DNA of 64,000 bases from Streptococcus oralis (GTDB lineage Bacteria; Bacillota; Bacilli; Lactobacillales; Streptococcaceae), in contig NZ_CP019562.1 in the NCBI RefSeq assembly GCF_001983955.1, positions 372,001-436,000 on the forward strand. The letters run 5' to 3'. This document shows positions 1 to 8,359 of this stretch, in pieces (positions within the stretch are counted from its first letter, which is position 1; each line of letters begins with the position of its first letter). Made by a program: the position numbers and the translations under genes. The notes under the pieces were generated by a model. It saw nothing but the letters and a program-made list of their open reading frames with translations. It was not told where the DNA came from and did not search any database.

Positions 1-2
1 AA

Positions 3-1469
3 CTTTCAGAGAACCAAGAGCTTCAACTCCTTCATGTTCGCCATCCTTTGGTCAAAAATGCAGTGGCAAACGATGTACACTTTGGTAAGGAATTAACGGC
101 CATTGTCATTACAGGTCCCAATACAGGTGGGAAGACCATCATGCTCAAAACCTTGGGTTTGACTCAACTCATGGCCCAGTCAGGCTTGCCCATTTTAGCT
201 GATAAGGGGAGCCGTGTTGGTATTTTCGAAGAAATCTTCGCAGATATTGGGGATGAGCAGTCTATCGAGCAAAGCTTGTCTACCTTCTCGAGCCACATGA
301 CCAATATCGTAGATATTCTTGGCAAGGTCAACCAAGACTCTCTTTTATTACTAGATGAGCTTGGCGCAGGTACCGATCCGCAGGAAGGTGCTGCCCTTGC
401 TATGGCTATTTTGGAGGATCTTCGTCTGCGTCAGGTTAAGACCATGGCGACAACCCACTATCCAGAACTCAAGGCCTACGGTATCGAGACAGCCTTTGTG
501 CAAAATGCCAGCATGGAGTTTGATACTGCCAGTCTGCGTCCGACCTATCGCTTTATGCAGGGAGTTCCTGGCCGAAGCAATGCCTTTGAAATTGCCAAAC
601 GCCTAGGCTTGTCAGATGTCATTGTCGGGGATGCCAGCCAGCAGGTCAACCAAGACAATGATGTCAACCGCATCATTGAACAATTGGAAGAGCAAACGCT
701 TGAAAGTCGCAAACGCTTGGACAATATCCGTGAGGTCGAGCAAGAAAACCTCAAGATGAACCGAGCACTCAAAAAACTCTACAACGAACTCAATCGTGAA
801 AAGGAAACTGAGCTCAACAAGGCGCGTGAACAAGCAGCCGAGATTGTGGAACTCGCTCTAAGTGAGAGTGACCAGATTCTTAAGAACCTCCACAGTAAGT
901 CTCAACTCAAACCCCACGAAATCATTGAAGCCAAGGCAGAGCTGAAAAAACTAGCTCCTGAAAAAGTCGACTTATCTAAAAACAAGGTCCTTCAAAAGGC
1001 TAAGAAAAAACGAGCTCCGAAGGTGGGAGATGATATAGTGGTTCTCAGTTATGGACAACGTGGAACCTTGACCAAGCAGCTCAAGGACGGCCGTTGGGAA
1101 GCCCAAGTTGGTTTGATCAAGATGACCTTGGAAGAGAAAGAATTTGACCTTGTTCAGGCTCAGCAAGAAGCCCCAGTCAAGAAAAAACAAGTCAATGTCG
1201 TCAAACGTACATCTGGACGTGGTCCACAAGCCAGACTGGATCTCCGAGGCAAACGGTACGAAGAAGCCATGAATGAGCTGGACGCCTTTATTGACCAAGC
1301 CCTGCTTAATAATATGGCTCAGGTAGACATTATCCATGGTATCGGAACAGGAGTCATCCGTGAGGGCGTCACTAAATACCTACAAAGAAACAAGCATGTC
1401 AAGAGTTTCGGCTATGCTCCACAAAATGCTGGAGGCAGTGGTGCAACTATTGTGACCTTTAAAGGATAG
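3..1469 (+). CDS. mutS2: MutS2 family protein (endonuclease / ribosome-collision ATPase), 5' end outside window
   Basis: The window opens inside this gene: the frame is open from base 3, and the family is about 780 residues long, so only the C-terminal 488 or so are here. Visible in order: the P-loop GPNTGGKT (about nt 114-137), a Walker B stretch [13 protein letters not shown] (about nt 345-383), a THYPELK switch, a long charged coiled coil (about nt 640-1000), a KOW-like segment, and a C-terminal Smr domain with LDLRGKR and HGIGTG (about nt 1230-1350). MutS2 proteins are not mismatch-repair factors. They suppress homologous recombination, and in Bacillus MutS2 acts on collided ribosomes. 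The gene ends with TAG just before the glycine-riboswitch leader of the symporter gene. The family call is secure; which of the two roles dominates here cannot be read from sequence. Confidence 0.95.
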   Translation, partial: LSENQELQLLHVRHPLVKNAVANDVHFGKELTAIVITGPNTGGKTIMLKTLGLTQLMAQSGLPILADKGSRVGIFEEIFADIGDEQSIEQSLSTFSSHMTNIVDILGKVNQDSLLLLDELGAGTDPQEGAALAMAILEDLRLRQVKTMATTHYPELKAYGIETAFVQNASMEFDTASLRPTYRFMQGVPGRSNAFEIAKRLGLSDVIVGDASQQVNQDNDVNRIIEQLEEQTLESRKRLDNIREVEQENLKMNRALKKLYNELNREKETELNKAREQAAEIVELALSESDQILKNLHSKSQLKPHEIIEAKAELKKLAPEKVDLSKNKVLQKAKKKRAPKVGDDIVVLSYGQRGTLTKQLKDGRWEAQVGLIKMTLEEKEFDLVQAQQEAPVKKKQVNVVKRTSGRGPQARLDLRGKRYEEAMNELDAFIDQALLNNMAQVDIIHGIGTGVIREGVTKYLQRNKHVKSFGYAPQNAGGSGATIVTFKG

Positions 1470-1533
1470 AGAGAAGAAGGATTCGCTCTTTCTGAAAAAA
1501 GAAGTGAAAAGTCAAAAATTTTCATAGAATATA

Positions 1534-1562
1534 TTGACAAAAGCTAACTTTTCTTGTAGAAT
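1534..1562 (+). promoter_or_regulatory. Sigma-A promoter of the riboswitch-symporter transcript
   Basis: A consensus -35 TTGACA (1534-1539), a 17-base spacer and a -10 TAGAAT (1557-1562) lie upstream of the glycine aptamer. This is the only strong promoter between mutS2 and the symporter gene. Confidence 0.8.
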
Positions 1563-1599
1563 AATAAAAAATTAAATACCAACACCGAATGAAGTTTAA

Positions 1600-1735
1600 T
1601 AGAAGTGGAGAAAGGTTTGTTTTCCATGACTGTAAATGGACGGAACTCTGGAGAGACCGTAAAGGCACCGAAGGGGCAAGGCAGGCAACTGCTCAAACTC
1701 TCAGGTAAAAGGACAGAGCTAGGATAGACCGCTTT
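1600..1735 (+). promoter_or_regulatory. Glycine riboswitch (single gcvT-type aptamer)
   Basis: The leader carries the characteristic glycine-aptamer blocks GGACGGAACTCTGGAGAGAC (from 1638), GGCACCGAAGGGGCAAG (from 1664) and CTCTCAGGTAAAAGGACAGAG (from 1699) in the right order and spacing. Only one aptamer is recognisable. The sequence just 5' forms a short hairpin that could be the remnant ('ghost') partner found with singlet glycine riboswitches. It sits between a strong promoter and a terminator in front of an alanine/glycine symporter gene, which fits ligand-controlled transcription of amino-acid uptake. In streptococci the equivalent switch is described as turning the symporter off when glycine is plentiful; the direction here is inferred. 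Confidence 0.92.
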
Positions 1736-1758
1736 TTGGCATTTATCTAAGCATTCCA

Positions 1759-1791
1759 GAGTACATGTATCTTGCATGTGCTCTTTCTTTT
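1759..1791 (+). terminator. Riboswitch expression-platform terminator
   Basis: A nine-pair stem (1759-1767 with 1775-1783, one G-U pair) and a loop of seven bases are followed by TTTCTTTT, 25 bases before the symporter start codon. The position suits a conditional terminator governed by the glycine aptamer. Confidence 0.75.
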
Positions 1792-1815
1792 GGGGTTGAA
1801 AGATAGGAGAAGGAT

Positions 1816-3138
1816 ATGTTAGAATTGCTAAAAGCGCTTGATGCTTTCGTTTGGGGGCCTCCCCTCTTGATCTTATTGGTCGGAACGGGTATCTATTTGA
1901 CCATCCGACTGGGCCTTTTGCAGATAGCTCGTCTCCCAAAGGCCTTTCAGTTGATCTTTACCAAGGACAAGGGGCACGGCGATGTGTCGAGCTTTGCTGC
2001 TCTCTGTACGGCTCTAGCAGCCACAGTTGGTACGGGAAATATCATCGGGGTAGCGACAGCCATTAAGGTTGGAGGACCAGGGGCCCTCTTTTGGATGTGG
2101 ATGGCGGCCTTCTTTGGGATGGCGACCAAATATGCCGAAGGCTTGCTGGCCATCAAATACCGTACTAAGGATGCAAATGGAGCTGTAGCTGGAGGACCCA
2201 TGCATTACATCCTTTTGGGGATGGGAGAAAAGTGGCGTCCACTTGCTATCTTCTTTGCCCTAGCGGGTGTATTGGTAGCCCTTCTAGGGATTGGTACCTT
2301 TACCCAAGTCAATTCAATTACAGAATCTATCCAAAATACAGCTCAAATTAATCCAGCTATCACAGCTCTCGTTTTATCTGTTTTTGTAGGGATTGCCGTC
2401 TTTGGTGGCCTCAAATCCATATCAAAAGTTTCGACAGCAGTGGTTCCTTTTATGGCTATTGTCTATATTTTAGGAACTCTTACAGTTATTCTCTTTAATA
2501 TCGAGAAAATCCCAGCCACACTTGTACTGATCTTTACTTCAGCCTTTAGCCCAGTAGCCGCGGTAGGTGGTTTTGCAGGTGCCAGTATTCGGATGGCTAT
2601 CCAGAATGGTGTGGCGCGAGGAGTCTTTTCTAACGAATCTGGTCTTGGTTCAGCTCCCATTGCAGCGGCTGCAGCTAAGACTAATGAGCCTGTCGAGCAA
2701 GGCTTGATTTCCATGACAGGAACCTTTATTGATACTTTGATTATCTGTACTCTGACAGGTCTGACAATCTTGGTAACTGGGGTTTGGAGTGGTGATTTGA
2801 ATGGAGTTGCCTTGACCCAGTCAGCCTTTTCAACAGTTTTTTCACACTTTGGACCTGCTCTTTTGACCATCTTCCTTGTGCTCTTTGCCTTTACGACGAT
2901 CCTCGGATGGAACTACTACGGAGAGCGCTGTTTTGAGTTTCTCTTTGGTGTTCGTTTTATCTGGCTTTACCGTGTAGTCTTTGTAGTCATGGTCTTGTTG
3001 GGAGGATTTATCGAGTTGGATATGGTTTGGATTATCGCAGATATCGTCAACGCCTTGATGGCTCTGCCAAACTTGATTGCCCTCTTGGTCTTGTCGCCAG
3101 TCGTCATTGCTGAGACTAAAAAGTATTTTAAATACTAA
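1816..3138 (+). CDS. alsT: Sodium:alanine/glycine symporter (AGCS family)
   Basis: A 440-residue polytopic membrane protein with about ten hydrophobic segments. AGCS hallmarks are visible: AATVGTGNIIGVATA and GGPGALFWMW near residues 70-100, and the FSNESGLGSAPIAAAAA block near residue 275, which contributes to the sodium and substrate site. The product couples sodium influx to uptake of alanine or glycine. The start ATG has the Shine-Dalgarno-like GGAGAAGG upstream. Length is normal for the family. The gene stands alone between its own riboswitch leader and a terminator, so its expression is probably set by intracellular glycine. Whether glycine or alanine is the main substrate cannot be told from sequence, but the riboswitch points to glycine. 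Confidence 0.93.
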   Translation: MLELLKALDAFVWGPPLLILLVGTGIYLTIRLGLLQIARLPKAFQLIFTKDKGHGDVSSFAALCTALAATVGTGNIIGVATAIKVGGPGALFWMWMAAFFGMATKYAEGLLAIKYRTKDANGAVAGGPMHYILLGMGEKWRPLAIFFALAGVLVALLGIGTFTQVNSITESIQNTAQINPAITALVLSVFVGIAVFGGLKSISKVSTAVVPFMAIVYILGTLTVILFNIEKIPATLVLIFTSAFSPVAAVGGFAGASIRMAIQNGVARGVFSNESGLGSAPIAAAAAKTNEPVEQGLISMTGTFIDTLIICTLTGLTILVTGVWSGDLNGVALTQSAFSTVFSHFGPALLTIFLVLFAFTTILGWNYYGERCFEFLFGVRFIWLYRVVFVVMVLLGGFIELDMVWIIADIVNALMALPNLIALLVLSPVVIAETKKYFKY

Positions 3139-3141
3139 CCC

Positions 3142-3166
3142 AATCACACTTTTAGTGTGATTTTTT
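3142..3166 (+). terminator. Rho-independent terminator after alsT
   Basis: Stem AATCACAC (3142-3149), loop TTTTA, perfect complement GTGTGATT (3155-3162), running into a T tract. It starts three bases after the alsT stop codon. Confidence 0.88.
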
Positions 3167-3268
3167 CATTTCATAGACATTTCCTATCAAGGCGATTGAA
3201 AATATATATTATCCAAGTGGAAAATTCTATGATAGACTAAATGACAATAAAATGAAAAGAGGTTTCTT

Positions 3269-3817
3269 ATGACAACATTTACCATCCACACAGTAGAATC
3301 AGCACCAGCAGAAGTAAAAGAAGTTCTTGAAACAGTACAAAAAGATAACAATGGCTATATTCCCAACCTAATCGGTCTCTTGGCTAACGCTCCTACCGCG
3401 CTTGAAGCCTACCGAACTGTCGGAGCCATCAACCGTCGCAATAGCTTAACACCAGTAGAGCGTGAAGTAGTGCAAATCACGGCAGCCGTAACCAATGGTT
3501 GCGCTTTCTGCGTGGCTGGACATACTGCCTTTTCAATCAAACAAATCCAGATGAATGATGATCTTCTCCAAGCCCTTCGCAACCGCACTCCGATTGAAAC
3601 AGATCCAAAACTAGATACTCTAGCTAAGTTTACCTTGGCGGTCATCAATACCAAAGGGCGTGTAGGAGATGAAGCCTTGGCTGAATTTTTGCAAGCTGGT
3701 TACACGCAACAAAATGCCTTGGATGTGGTTCTCGGTGTTAGTCTTGCTAGCCTTTGTAACTATGCAAACAACCTAGCCAATACGCCAATTAATCCAGAAT
3801 TGCAACCTTATGCCTAG
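3269..3817 (+). CDS. Carboxymuconolactone decarboxylase / AhpD-like peroxidase family protein
   Basis: A 182-residue all-helical protein of the CMD/AhpD superfamily. The redox motif CxxCxxxH is present as CAFCVAGH near residues 75-82, preceded by the conserved glutamate region (PVEREVVQITAAV), which is the proton-relay arrangement of AhpD-type alkylhydroperoxidases. Such proteins reduce peroxides using thiols; many are of unknown substrate. The gene is monocistronic, with its own RBS (AAAAGAGG) and a terminator directly downstream. There is no neighbouring thioredoxin or peroxiredoxin gene to suggest a partner. The family is clear, the substrate is not. Confidence 0.85.
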   Translation: MTTFTIHTVESAPAEVKEVLETVQKDNNGYIPNLIGLLANAPTALEAYRTVGAINRRNSLTPVEREVVQITAAVTNGCAFCVAGHTAFSIKQIQMNDDLLQALRNRTPIETDPKLDTLAKFTLAVINTKGRVGDEALAEFLQAGYTQQNALDVVLGVSLASLCNYANNLANTPINPELQPYA

Positions 3818-3836
3818 TTCAAATCAGAAAGAAAAA

Positions 3837-3867
3837 ATGAAGACTGAGCAATCCAGTCTTCATTTTT
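3837..3867 (+). terminator. Terminator after the AhpD-like gene
   Basis: Ten-pair stem ATGAAGACTG / CAGTCTTCAT (3837-3846, 3854-3863) flanked by an A-rich left side and followed by a T run, so it may act in both directions. Confidence 0.88.
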
Positions 3868-3888
3868 CTATGCTATTTTAAGCGCTTT

Positions 3889-3899
3889 TATGCTATACT
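3889..3899 (+). promoter_or_regulatory. Extended -10 promoter of the TDT-family gene
   Basis: TATGC followed by TATACT (3894-3899) matches the TRTGn-extended -10 element common in streptococci. No good -35 is visible. Confidence 0.6.
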
Positions 3900-3927
3900 A
3901 ATAATAACATGATTATTGGAGGCTCGG

Positions 3928-4827
3928 ATGAAAAAGCTCCCCTTAGTATTCTCTGGCTGTTTATTAGGTTTAGCAGGTGCAGGAAATCTGATTGCAGATA
4001 CTTTGCCTGTTCTGTCGCATTTATTGAGTCTGACTGGTCTAGTGTTGTGGATTTTCTTTCTTGTTGTTCATCTTTTTAATTGGGAAGAAACCAAGCAAGA
4101 ATTGACCAGACCCCCTCTTTTATCTGGGATGGCCACCTTTCCCATGGCTGGGATGATTTTATCGACCTATGTCTTTCGCGTATTCCCTGCTCTTCCTATA
4201 GTAGCACAAGGAATCTGGTGGTTTTCCTTTCTCTTGGATTTGGCGTTGATTGCTACTTTCACCATCAAATTTACCTGTCCGGGTCGGAGGGTCAATGCGA
4301 CTCCAAGCTGGACGGTGCTCTATGTGGGGATAGCAGTAGCGGCCTTGACCTATCCTCTGGTAGGCATTATTGAGATTGCCTATGCGACCTTGAGTTTTGG
4401 TTTTGTCTTGACCTTCTATCTCTATCCGCTTATTTATAGCGATTTAAAGAAAGATCCACTCCCAGTGGCCTTGCTTGGACAGGAAGGAATCTACTGTGCT
4501 CCCTTTTCTCTACTCTTGGCTTCTCTAGTTCGAGTTGGAGGAGCAAGCCTACCGACTTGGCTCTTGATTGTCATGATTTTGGCATCTCAATCCTTCTTTT
4601 TCTTTGTTTTAACCCGCCTACCCAATATTTTAAAACAAGGATTTCAACCAGCCTTCTCAGCCCTAACCTTCCCAACCATTATCACAGCTACTTCGCTCAA
4701 GATGGCTCAGGGAATTTTGAAACTTCCATTTCTGGATTATCTGGTCTTGGCTGAAACCGTTATTTGCCTCACTATTTTATTCTTTGTCTTGGGTGCTTAT
4801 CTGATTTGGTTACGAAAAAAGGTCTAG
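3928..4827 (+). CDS. TDT / TehA-SLAC1 family membrane transporter
   Basis: A 299-residue protein with ten hydrophobic helices arranged as in the TDT family (TehA tellurite-resistance proteins, bacterial C4-dicarboxylate/malate exporters, plant SLAC1 anion channels). An ATG at 3928, six bases after a strong GGAGG, is preferred over the upstream in-frame TTG at 3916, because the TTG would lie before its own ribosome site. The positively charged start MKK followed by a hydrophobic helix fits an inserted N-terminus. The gene has its own extended -10 promoter and shares a bidirectional terminator with serS. Substrate is unknown; anion or weak-acid efflux is the family's usual role. Confidence 0.72.
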   Translation: MKKLPLVFSGCLLGLAGAGNLIADTLPVLSHLLSLTGLVLWIFFLVVHLFNWEETKQELTRPPLLSGMATFPMAGMILSTYVFRVFPALPIVAQGIWWFSFLLDLALIATFTIKFTCPGRRVNATPSWTVLYVGIAVAALTYPLVGIIEIAYATLSFGFVLTFYLYPLIYSDLKKDPLPVALLGQEGIYCAPFSLLLASLVRVGGASLPTWLLIVMILASQSFFFFVLTRLPNILKQGFQPAFSALTFPTIITATSLKMAQGILKLPFLDYLVLAETVICLTILFFVLGAYLIWLRKKV

Positions 4828-4850
4828 CTAGAAATAGCTAGGCCTTATTT
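4821..4850. terminator. Bidirectional terminator between the TDT gene and serS
   Basis: GGTCTAGCTA, loop GAAA, TAGCTAGGCC (4821-4844), with AAAAAA to the left and TTATTTTTA to the right. It overlaps the last codons of the plus-strand gene and serves the converging serS transcript as well. Confidence 0.85.
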
Positions 4851-6125
4851 TTATGGTTTGATAACTTCAGCGCCACCCATGTATGGACGAAGTGCTTCTG
4901 GAATAGTTACAGAACCATCTGCATTTTGATAGTTCTCAAGAATAGCAGCAACCGTACGTCCAACTGCAAGTCCAGAACCGTTCAAGGTGTGAAGGAGTTT
5001 AACCTTGCCATCGGCTTCATCACGGTAACGGATTTGGGCACGACGGGCTTGGAAATCTTCTGTATTTGAACAGCTTGAGATTTCACGATAGGTATTTTGG
5101 GCTGGAATCCAAACTTCCAAGTCATAAGTCTTAGCAGCTGAGAAGCCCATGTCTCCAGTAGAGAGCGCAACGACACGGTATGGAAGGTTGAGCTTTTGAA
5201 GAATATTTTCAGCGTTGGCTGTCATTTTTTCCAATTCTTCATAAGATTCTTCTGGTTTGGCAAATTTGACCATTTCAACCTTGTGGAATTGGTGCAAACG
5301 AATCAAGCCACGTGTATCACGACCAGCTGAACCAGCCTCAGAACGGAAAGATGGACTCATAGCGGTAAAGTAGATTGGTAGGTCTTTACCGTCAAGGATT
5401 TCATCACGGTAGTAGTTTGTAAGAGGAACTTCAGCTGTAGGGATGAGGACATAACTAGTGTCTTTCAATTCAAAAGTATCATCCTTAAATTTTGGATAAT
5501 TTCCGGTACCAAACATAGAATCATGGTTAACCATGTAAGGTGTGATAACTTCCGTATAGCCCTCTTTACCATGCTCATCCAACATAAAGTTGTAGATAGC
5601 ACGTTCCAAACGAGCCCCAAGACCTTTATAGAAGAGGAAGCGAGCGCCCGTTACCTTACCACCGCGTTCCCAGTCAAGGATACCAAGGTCTTCACCAAGA
5701 TCCCAGTGAGCTTTTGGTTCAAAGTCAAACTCGCGTGGGCTACCCCAACGGCGAACTTCCACATTGTCATCTTCATCCACTCCGATAGGAACACTGTCAG
5801 CAGGGATATTTGGAAGAGTAGTGGTGAATTCTGTCAATTTAGCATCGATGTCTGCCAATTCAGCATCCAAGGCTTTGACTTCAGCAGATAGGGTTTGCAT
5901 TGCAGCAATCTTGTCATCGACATTTTCCTTGTTGCGCTTGGCTTGGGCAATCTCAGCAGAAACAGTGTTACGTTCTGCTTTGAGAGTTTCAACCTTGACC
6001 AAGATGTCACGACGTTTAGCATCGATTTTTTTCATCTCATTCAAGATAGCAGCATCTACACCACGTGTAGCTAATTTTTCAGCGACAGCATCAAAATCTG
6101 TGCGAATACGTTTAATATCTAACAT
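4851..6125 (-). CDS. serS: Seryl-tRNA synthetase
   Basis: Class II aminoacyl-tRNA synthetase charging tRNA-Ser with serine. The 424-residue length is typical. The N-terminus (MLDIKRIR) leads into the long antiparallel coiled-coil arm, roughly residues 30-100, that holds the tRNA variable arm. Class II motif 2 is seen as [15 protein letters not shown] and motif 3 as [12 protein letters not shown]. The ATG at 6125 is chosen: it has AGGAG seven bases upstream and matches the family N-terminus. The reading frame continues 28 codons further upstream, but that stretch is the T-box leader, not protein. A T-box couples expression to uncharged tRNA. Confidence 0.97.
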   Translation of the reverse strand: MLDIKRIRTDFDAVAEKLATRGVDAAILNEMKKIDAKRRDILVKVETLKAERNTVSAEIAQAKRNKENVDDKIAAMQTLSAEVKALDAELADIDAKLTEFTTTLPNIPADSVPIGVDEDDNVEVRRWGSPREFDFEPKAHWDLGEDLGILDWERGGKVTGARFLFYKGLGARLERAIYNFMLDEHGKEGYTEVITPYMVNHDSMFGTGNYPKFKDDTFELKDTSYVLIPTAEVPLTNYYRDEILDGKDLPIYFTAMSPSFRSEAGSAGRDTRGLIRLHQFHKVEMVKFAKPEESYEELEKMTANAENILQKLNLPYRVVALSTGDMGFSAAKTYDLEVWIPAQNTYREISSCSNTEDFQARRAQIRYRDEADGKVKLLHTLNGSGLAVGRTVAAILENYQNADGSVTIPEALRPYMGGAEVIKP

Positions 6126-6317
6126 AGGAACTCCTTTATGAAAAAAGCACACCTGACAAAGTGTTGGAGTGGCAGGGCCACGGTTCCATCCAACTTCACA
6201 GGTGTGCACTTGATTCTGTATTTAATTGTGAATAACGGTAGAATTTCACCTATCCCTCCTATCTGCTCGCAGCACCCGCAGACTTTCTGAAAGAAGGAGA
6301 TAACCTACTTATCCGTT
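6126..6317 (-). promoter_or_regulatory. T-box leader of serS
   Basis: Read on the minus strand, the leader contains the T-box sequence TGGAACCGTGG (plus-strand 6178-6188) inside a hairpin region that can instead close into a terminator: GCACACCTG pairs with CAGGTGTGC, followed by TTTTTT, just before the RBS. Upstream, a long stem I can be drawn with GTAG/CTAC at its base and TCTGC/GCAGA at its tip. In the 3' side of the specifier loop (GGTGAAATTCTACC), TCT followed by A is a plausible serine specifier. T-boxes read through the terminator when the cognate tRNA is uncharged. Confidence 0.9.
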
Positions 6318-6323
6318 GCTATG

Positions 6324-6352
6324 ATTATACTAAAGTTTCTACTTTTTTGCAA
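6324..6352 (-). promoter_or_regulatory. Promoter of the serS T-box transcript
   Basis: On the minus strand, TTGCAA (6347-6352), a 17-base spacer and TATAAT (6324-6329). The -35 lies within the last codons of the DUF956 gene, so serS is transcribed separately from lysC-DUF956. Confidence 0.72.
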
Positions 6353-6710
6353 ATAGATTTTTAAGTTTTTTTCCAATGGTCTGGAGTAGAGTCGGAAGTT
6401 TCACAACCTTTTCGTTTCCTAATTTTTCCCGAGCGATTTTTAGGATAGCTCCAGAGTCTTTTGAAGCAAAGAGGAATTTTCCTTGATCGGTGAAGACTTC
6501 AAAGTGGCGGCTGATCTTGCGACCACTTACGTTGGCTCCGATTTGCTGAATGCTGGACCAGGGGATTTGAATATATTGTTCGACATTGACATCAGGATAA
6601 AACTCTAAGGCTTGATCCCCAACTAAAAATTTTCCAACTTTTCCAGAGATAGAGAGGTAAGATGTCCCAGTAGTTTGGAGGTCAATGACTTGATTGAGTG
6701 ATTGGGCCAT
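6339..6710 (-). CDS. DUF956 family protein (ManO-like)
   Basis: A 123-residue soluble protein matching the DUF956 family by its whole-length pattern: MAQSLNQ start, a beta-rich core with GTSYLSISGKVGKFLVGD, and a basic C-terminus (KKLKNLFAKK). DUF956 members often accompany mannose-type PTS operons, where one is called ManO, but no PTS gene is adjacent here. It begins two bases after the lysC stop, so the two are co-transcribed. The pairing with lysC and serS is conserved in related streptococci by my recollection. Biochemical function is unknown. The strongly basic tail could contact nucleic acid or membrane, which is only a suggestion. Confidence 0.8.
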   Translation of the reverse strand: MAQSLNQVIDLQTTGTSYLSISGKVGKFLVGDQALEFYPDVNVEQYIQIPWSSIQQIGANVSGRKISRHFEVFTDQGKFLFASKDSGAILKIAREKLGNEKVVKLPTLLQTIGKKLKNLFAKK

Positions 6711-6712
6711 GA

Positions 6713-8077
6713 TTAGTCTTCCTTACTTTCATCGAAAAAGGCATGGTAGAGAGCCTTGATAGCGGCCTTTTCTTGCTCTTTATTGACAACAAACATGATG
6801 GAAACCTCACTTGAACCTTGGGACATCATCTGGATGTTGATTTTATTCTCAGACAAAGCCCGTGTTGCAGTAGCAGTTACCCCGATATGGCTCTTCATCT
6901 TTTCTCCGACAATCATAATGATTGAGAGGTCATGTTCGATTTCAGCATGGTCCACTTCAGCTTTTTGAACAAGTTGACGTAGAATTTCTTCTTCTTTGAT
7001 AGGAGTTAATTCACGGGATCGGAGGATGATTGAAAGATCGTCGATACCTGTAGGCATGTGTTCCCAACCGATATTGAGGTCCTCAAGGATTTGCAGAACC
7101 TTGCGACCAAATCCGACTTCGCGGTTCATGAGGTATTTAGACATGTTTATGCTGACGAATCCTGAGTCACCTGCAATCCCTACTACTGGGAATTTATCAC
7201 TACTGTGTTCTAAAACAATGCGTGTTCCTGGGTGGTCAGGGTTGTTGGTATTCTTGATGACAAGAGGAATTTTTCCTCGGTAGGCAGGAAGAAGGGCTTC
7301 GTCATGAAGAACTGAAAATCCAGCGTAAGCCAACTCACGCATTTCACGGTAGGTTAATTCAGGAATGGAGTGTGGTTGGTGGATAATACCAGGATGGGCA
7401 GCAAAGATACCATCTACGTCTGTAAAGTTCTCATAGAGATCAGCCTTAACACCTGCTGCAATGATAGAACCTGTGATATCTGAACCTCCACGTGAAAAAG
7501 TACAGATTTGATTTTCTTTAGTCACACCAAAGAAACCAGGGATGACAAGGACTTCGTTGCTATCAGCCAAGCCTTCAATCTTGTCATAACTAGATGGGAT
7601 GATGCGTGCGTTTCCTGGTTCACTTGTGACAACAATTCCAGCTTCTCTTGGGTGAACATAGCGTGCATCGATACCGTTTTGGTTAAAGTAGGCTGCAATC
7701 AATTTGGCATTGTTATTTTCTCCAGCCGCTAGGAAGGTATCATAGAGAAATTCATTGTCCTCTATAGGAAGAGTTGCCAAGGCACGAATACTTTTAGAGA
7801 TTTTTTCTAAAACAGCAGGTTTTAACCCTAGTTCACTAACCATAGCGGCATAACGGTCAATGATCCAGCTTTGGCTAGCACTGATGTCATTTCCAGCCAC
7901 ATAGTCGCGATAGTATTTAATCAAGGCATCAGTCACCTTGGTATCTTCAGCATTGCGTTTCCCGGGTGCAGAAACGACTACAAAACGGCGCTCTTTATCA
8001 CTTTTAACGATATTTAAAACTTTTTCTAACTGACCAGCAGAGGCAAGCGAGCTTCCACCAAATTTTACAACCTTCAT
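6713..8077 (-). CDS. lysC: Aspartate kinase
   Basis: Phosphorylates aspartate in the first step of the lysine, threonine and methionine pathway. The 454-residue protein starts with the kinase nucleotide loop KVVKFGGSSLA and carries SRGGSDITGS, typical of aspartokinases. Two ACT domains occupy the C-terminal third (from about residue 310), including the allosteric-type segment KMKSHIGVTATATRALSENKIN, so feedback inhibition by an amino acid is expected. Start ATG at 8077 has GGAG upstream. It is the first gene of a two-gene unit with DUF956 and has a good promoter of its own. No lysine riboswitch is visible in the leader. Confidence 0.96.
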   Translation of the reverse strand: MKVVKFGGSSLASAGQLEKVLNIVKSDKERRFVVVSAPGKRNAEDTKVTDALIKYYRDYVAGNDISASQSWIIDRYAAMVSELGLKPAVLEKISKSIRALATLPIEDNEFLYDTFLAAGENNNAKLIAAYFNQNGIDARYVHPREAGIVVTSEPGNARIIPSSYDKIEGLADSNEVLVIPGFFGVTKENQICTFSRGGSDITGSIIAAGVKADLYENFTDVDGIFAAHPGIIHQPHSIPELTYREMRELAYAGFSVLHDEALLPAYRGKIPLVIKNTNNPDHPGTRIVLEHSSDKFPVVGIAGDSGFVSINMSKYLMNREVGFGRKVLQILEDLNIGWEHMPTGIDDLSIILRSRELTPIKEEEILRQLVQKAEVDHAEIEHDLSIIMIVGEKMKSHIGVTATATRALSENKINIQMMSQGSSEVSIMFVVNKEQEKAAIKALYHAFFDESKED

Positions 8078-8106
8078 AAGGACTCCTCAAGTAAGTATTT
8101 TATACG

Positions 8107-8135
8107 ATTATAGCAGAAAGAGGGGCATTTTTCAA
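8107..8135 (-). promoter_or_regulatory. Promoter of lysC
   Basis: On the minus strand: TTGAAA (8130-8135), 17-base spacer, TATAAT (8107-8112), preceded by TGC as an extended -10. It lies 30 bases before the lysC start. Confidence 0.78.
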
Positions 8136-8212
8136 TGAAGAAAATAACTTCCTATTATAATAGAAGAAAACACTAACTTATTCTGAAAAGCGATAACCGT
8201 TTAAAAGTAAGG

Positions 8213-8266
8213 GTGTCAAATTTTACTCAGACTCATAAATGATGGGTTAATAATCAGCTGAGACAC
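8213..8266 (+). other. Stem-loop upstream of the fabM promoter
   Basis: GTGT (8213-8216) pairs with ACAC (8263-8266) and CTCAG (8226-8230) with CTGAG (8258-8262), with a 27-base loop and a T-rich stretch following. It lies between the divergent lysC and fabM promoters and belongs to neither transcript as drawn. Function unknown. Confidence 0.35.
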
Positions 8267-8283
8267 TTTCCTTTAGTTTTTCC

Positions 8284-8325
8284 TTGCCTCTTTATCCAAA
8301 AAAAGGTATACTTTGATGATAAAAC
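8284..8325 (+). promoter_or_regulatory. fabM promoter with FabT-like operator
   Basis: TTGCCT (8284-8289), 17-base spacer, TATACT (8307-8312). Overlapping the -10 and start region is CTTTGATGATAAAAC (8311-8325), which fits the FabT operator layout TTTGA-N3-TCAAA with one mismatch in the right half. FabT bound here would block fabM transcription. Confidence 0.62.
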
Positions 8326-8359
8326 AATTTTGTTGCCTTATAAAAGAAAAGGAGAAGCT

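Noticed and set aside
972-1337. 121-codon minus-strand frame opposite mutS2
   Set aside because: It lies wholly opposite the conserved Smr/KOW part of mutS2, has no ribosome site and no recognisable pattern; a shadow frame.
5523-6141. Two plus-strand frames opposite serS
   Set aside because: Antisense shadows of the coiled-coil arm and core of serS, with no ribosome sites.
6126-6209. 28-codon N-terminal extension of SerS
   Set aside because: The extra codons are the T-box antiterminator/terminator sequence; the true start at 6125 has a proper ribosome site and family N-terminus.
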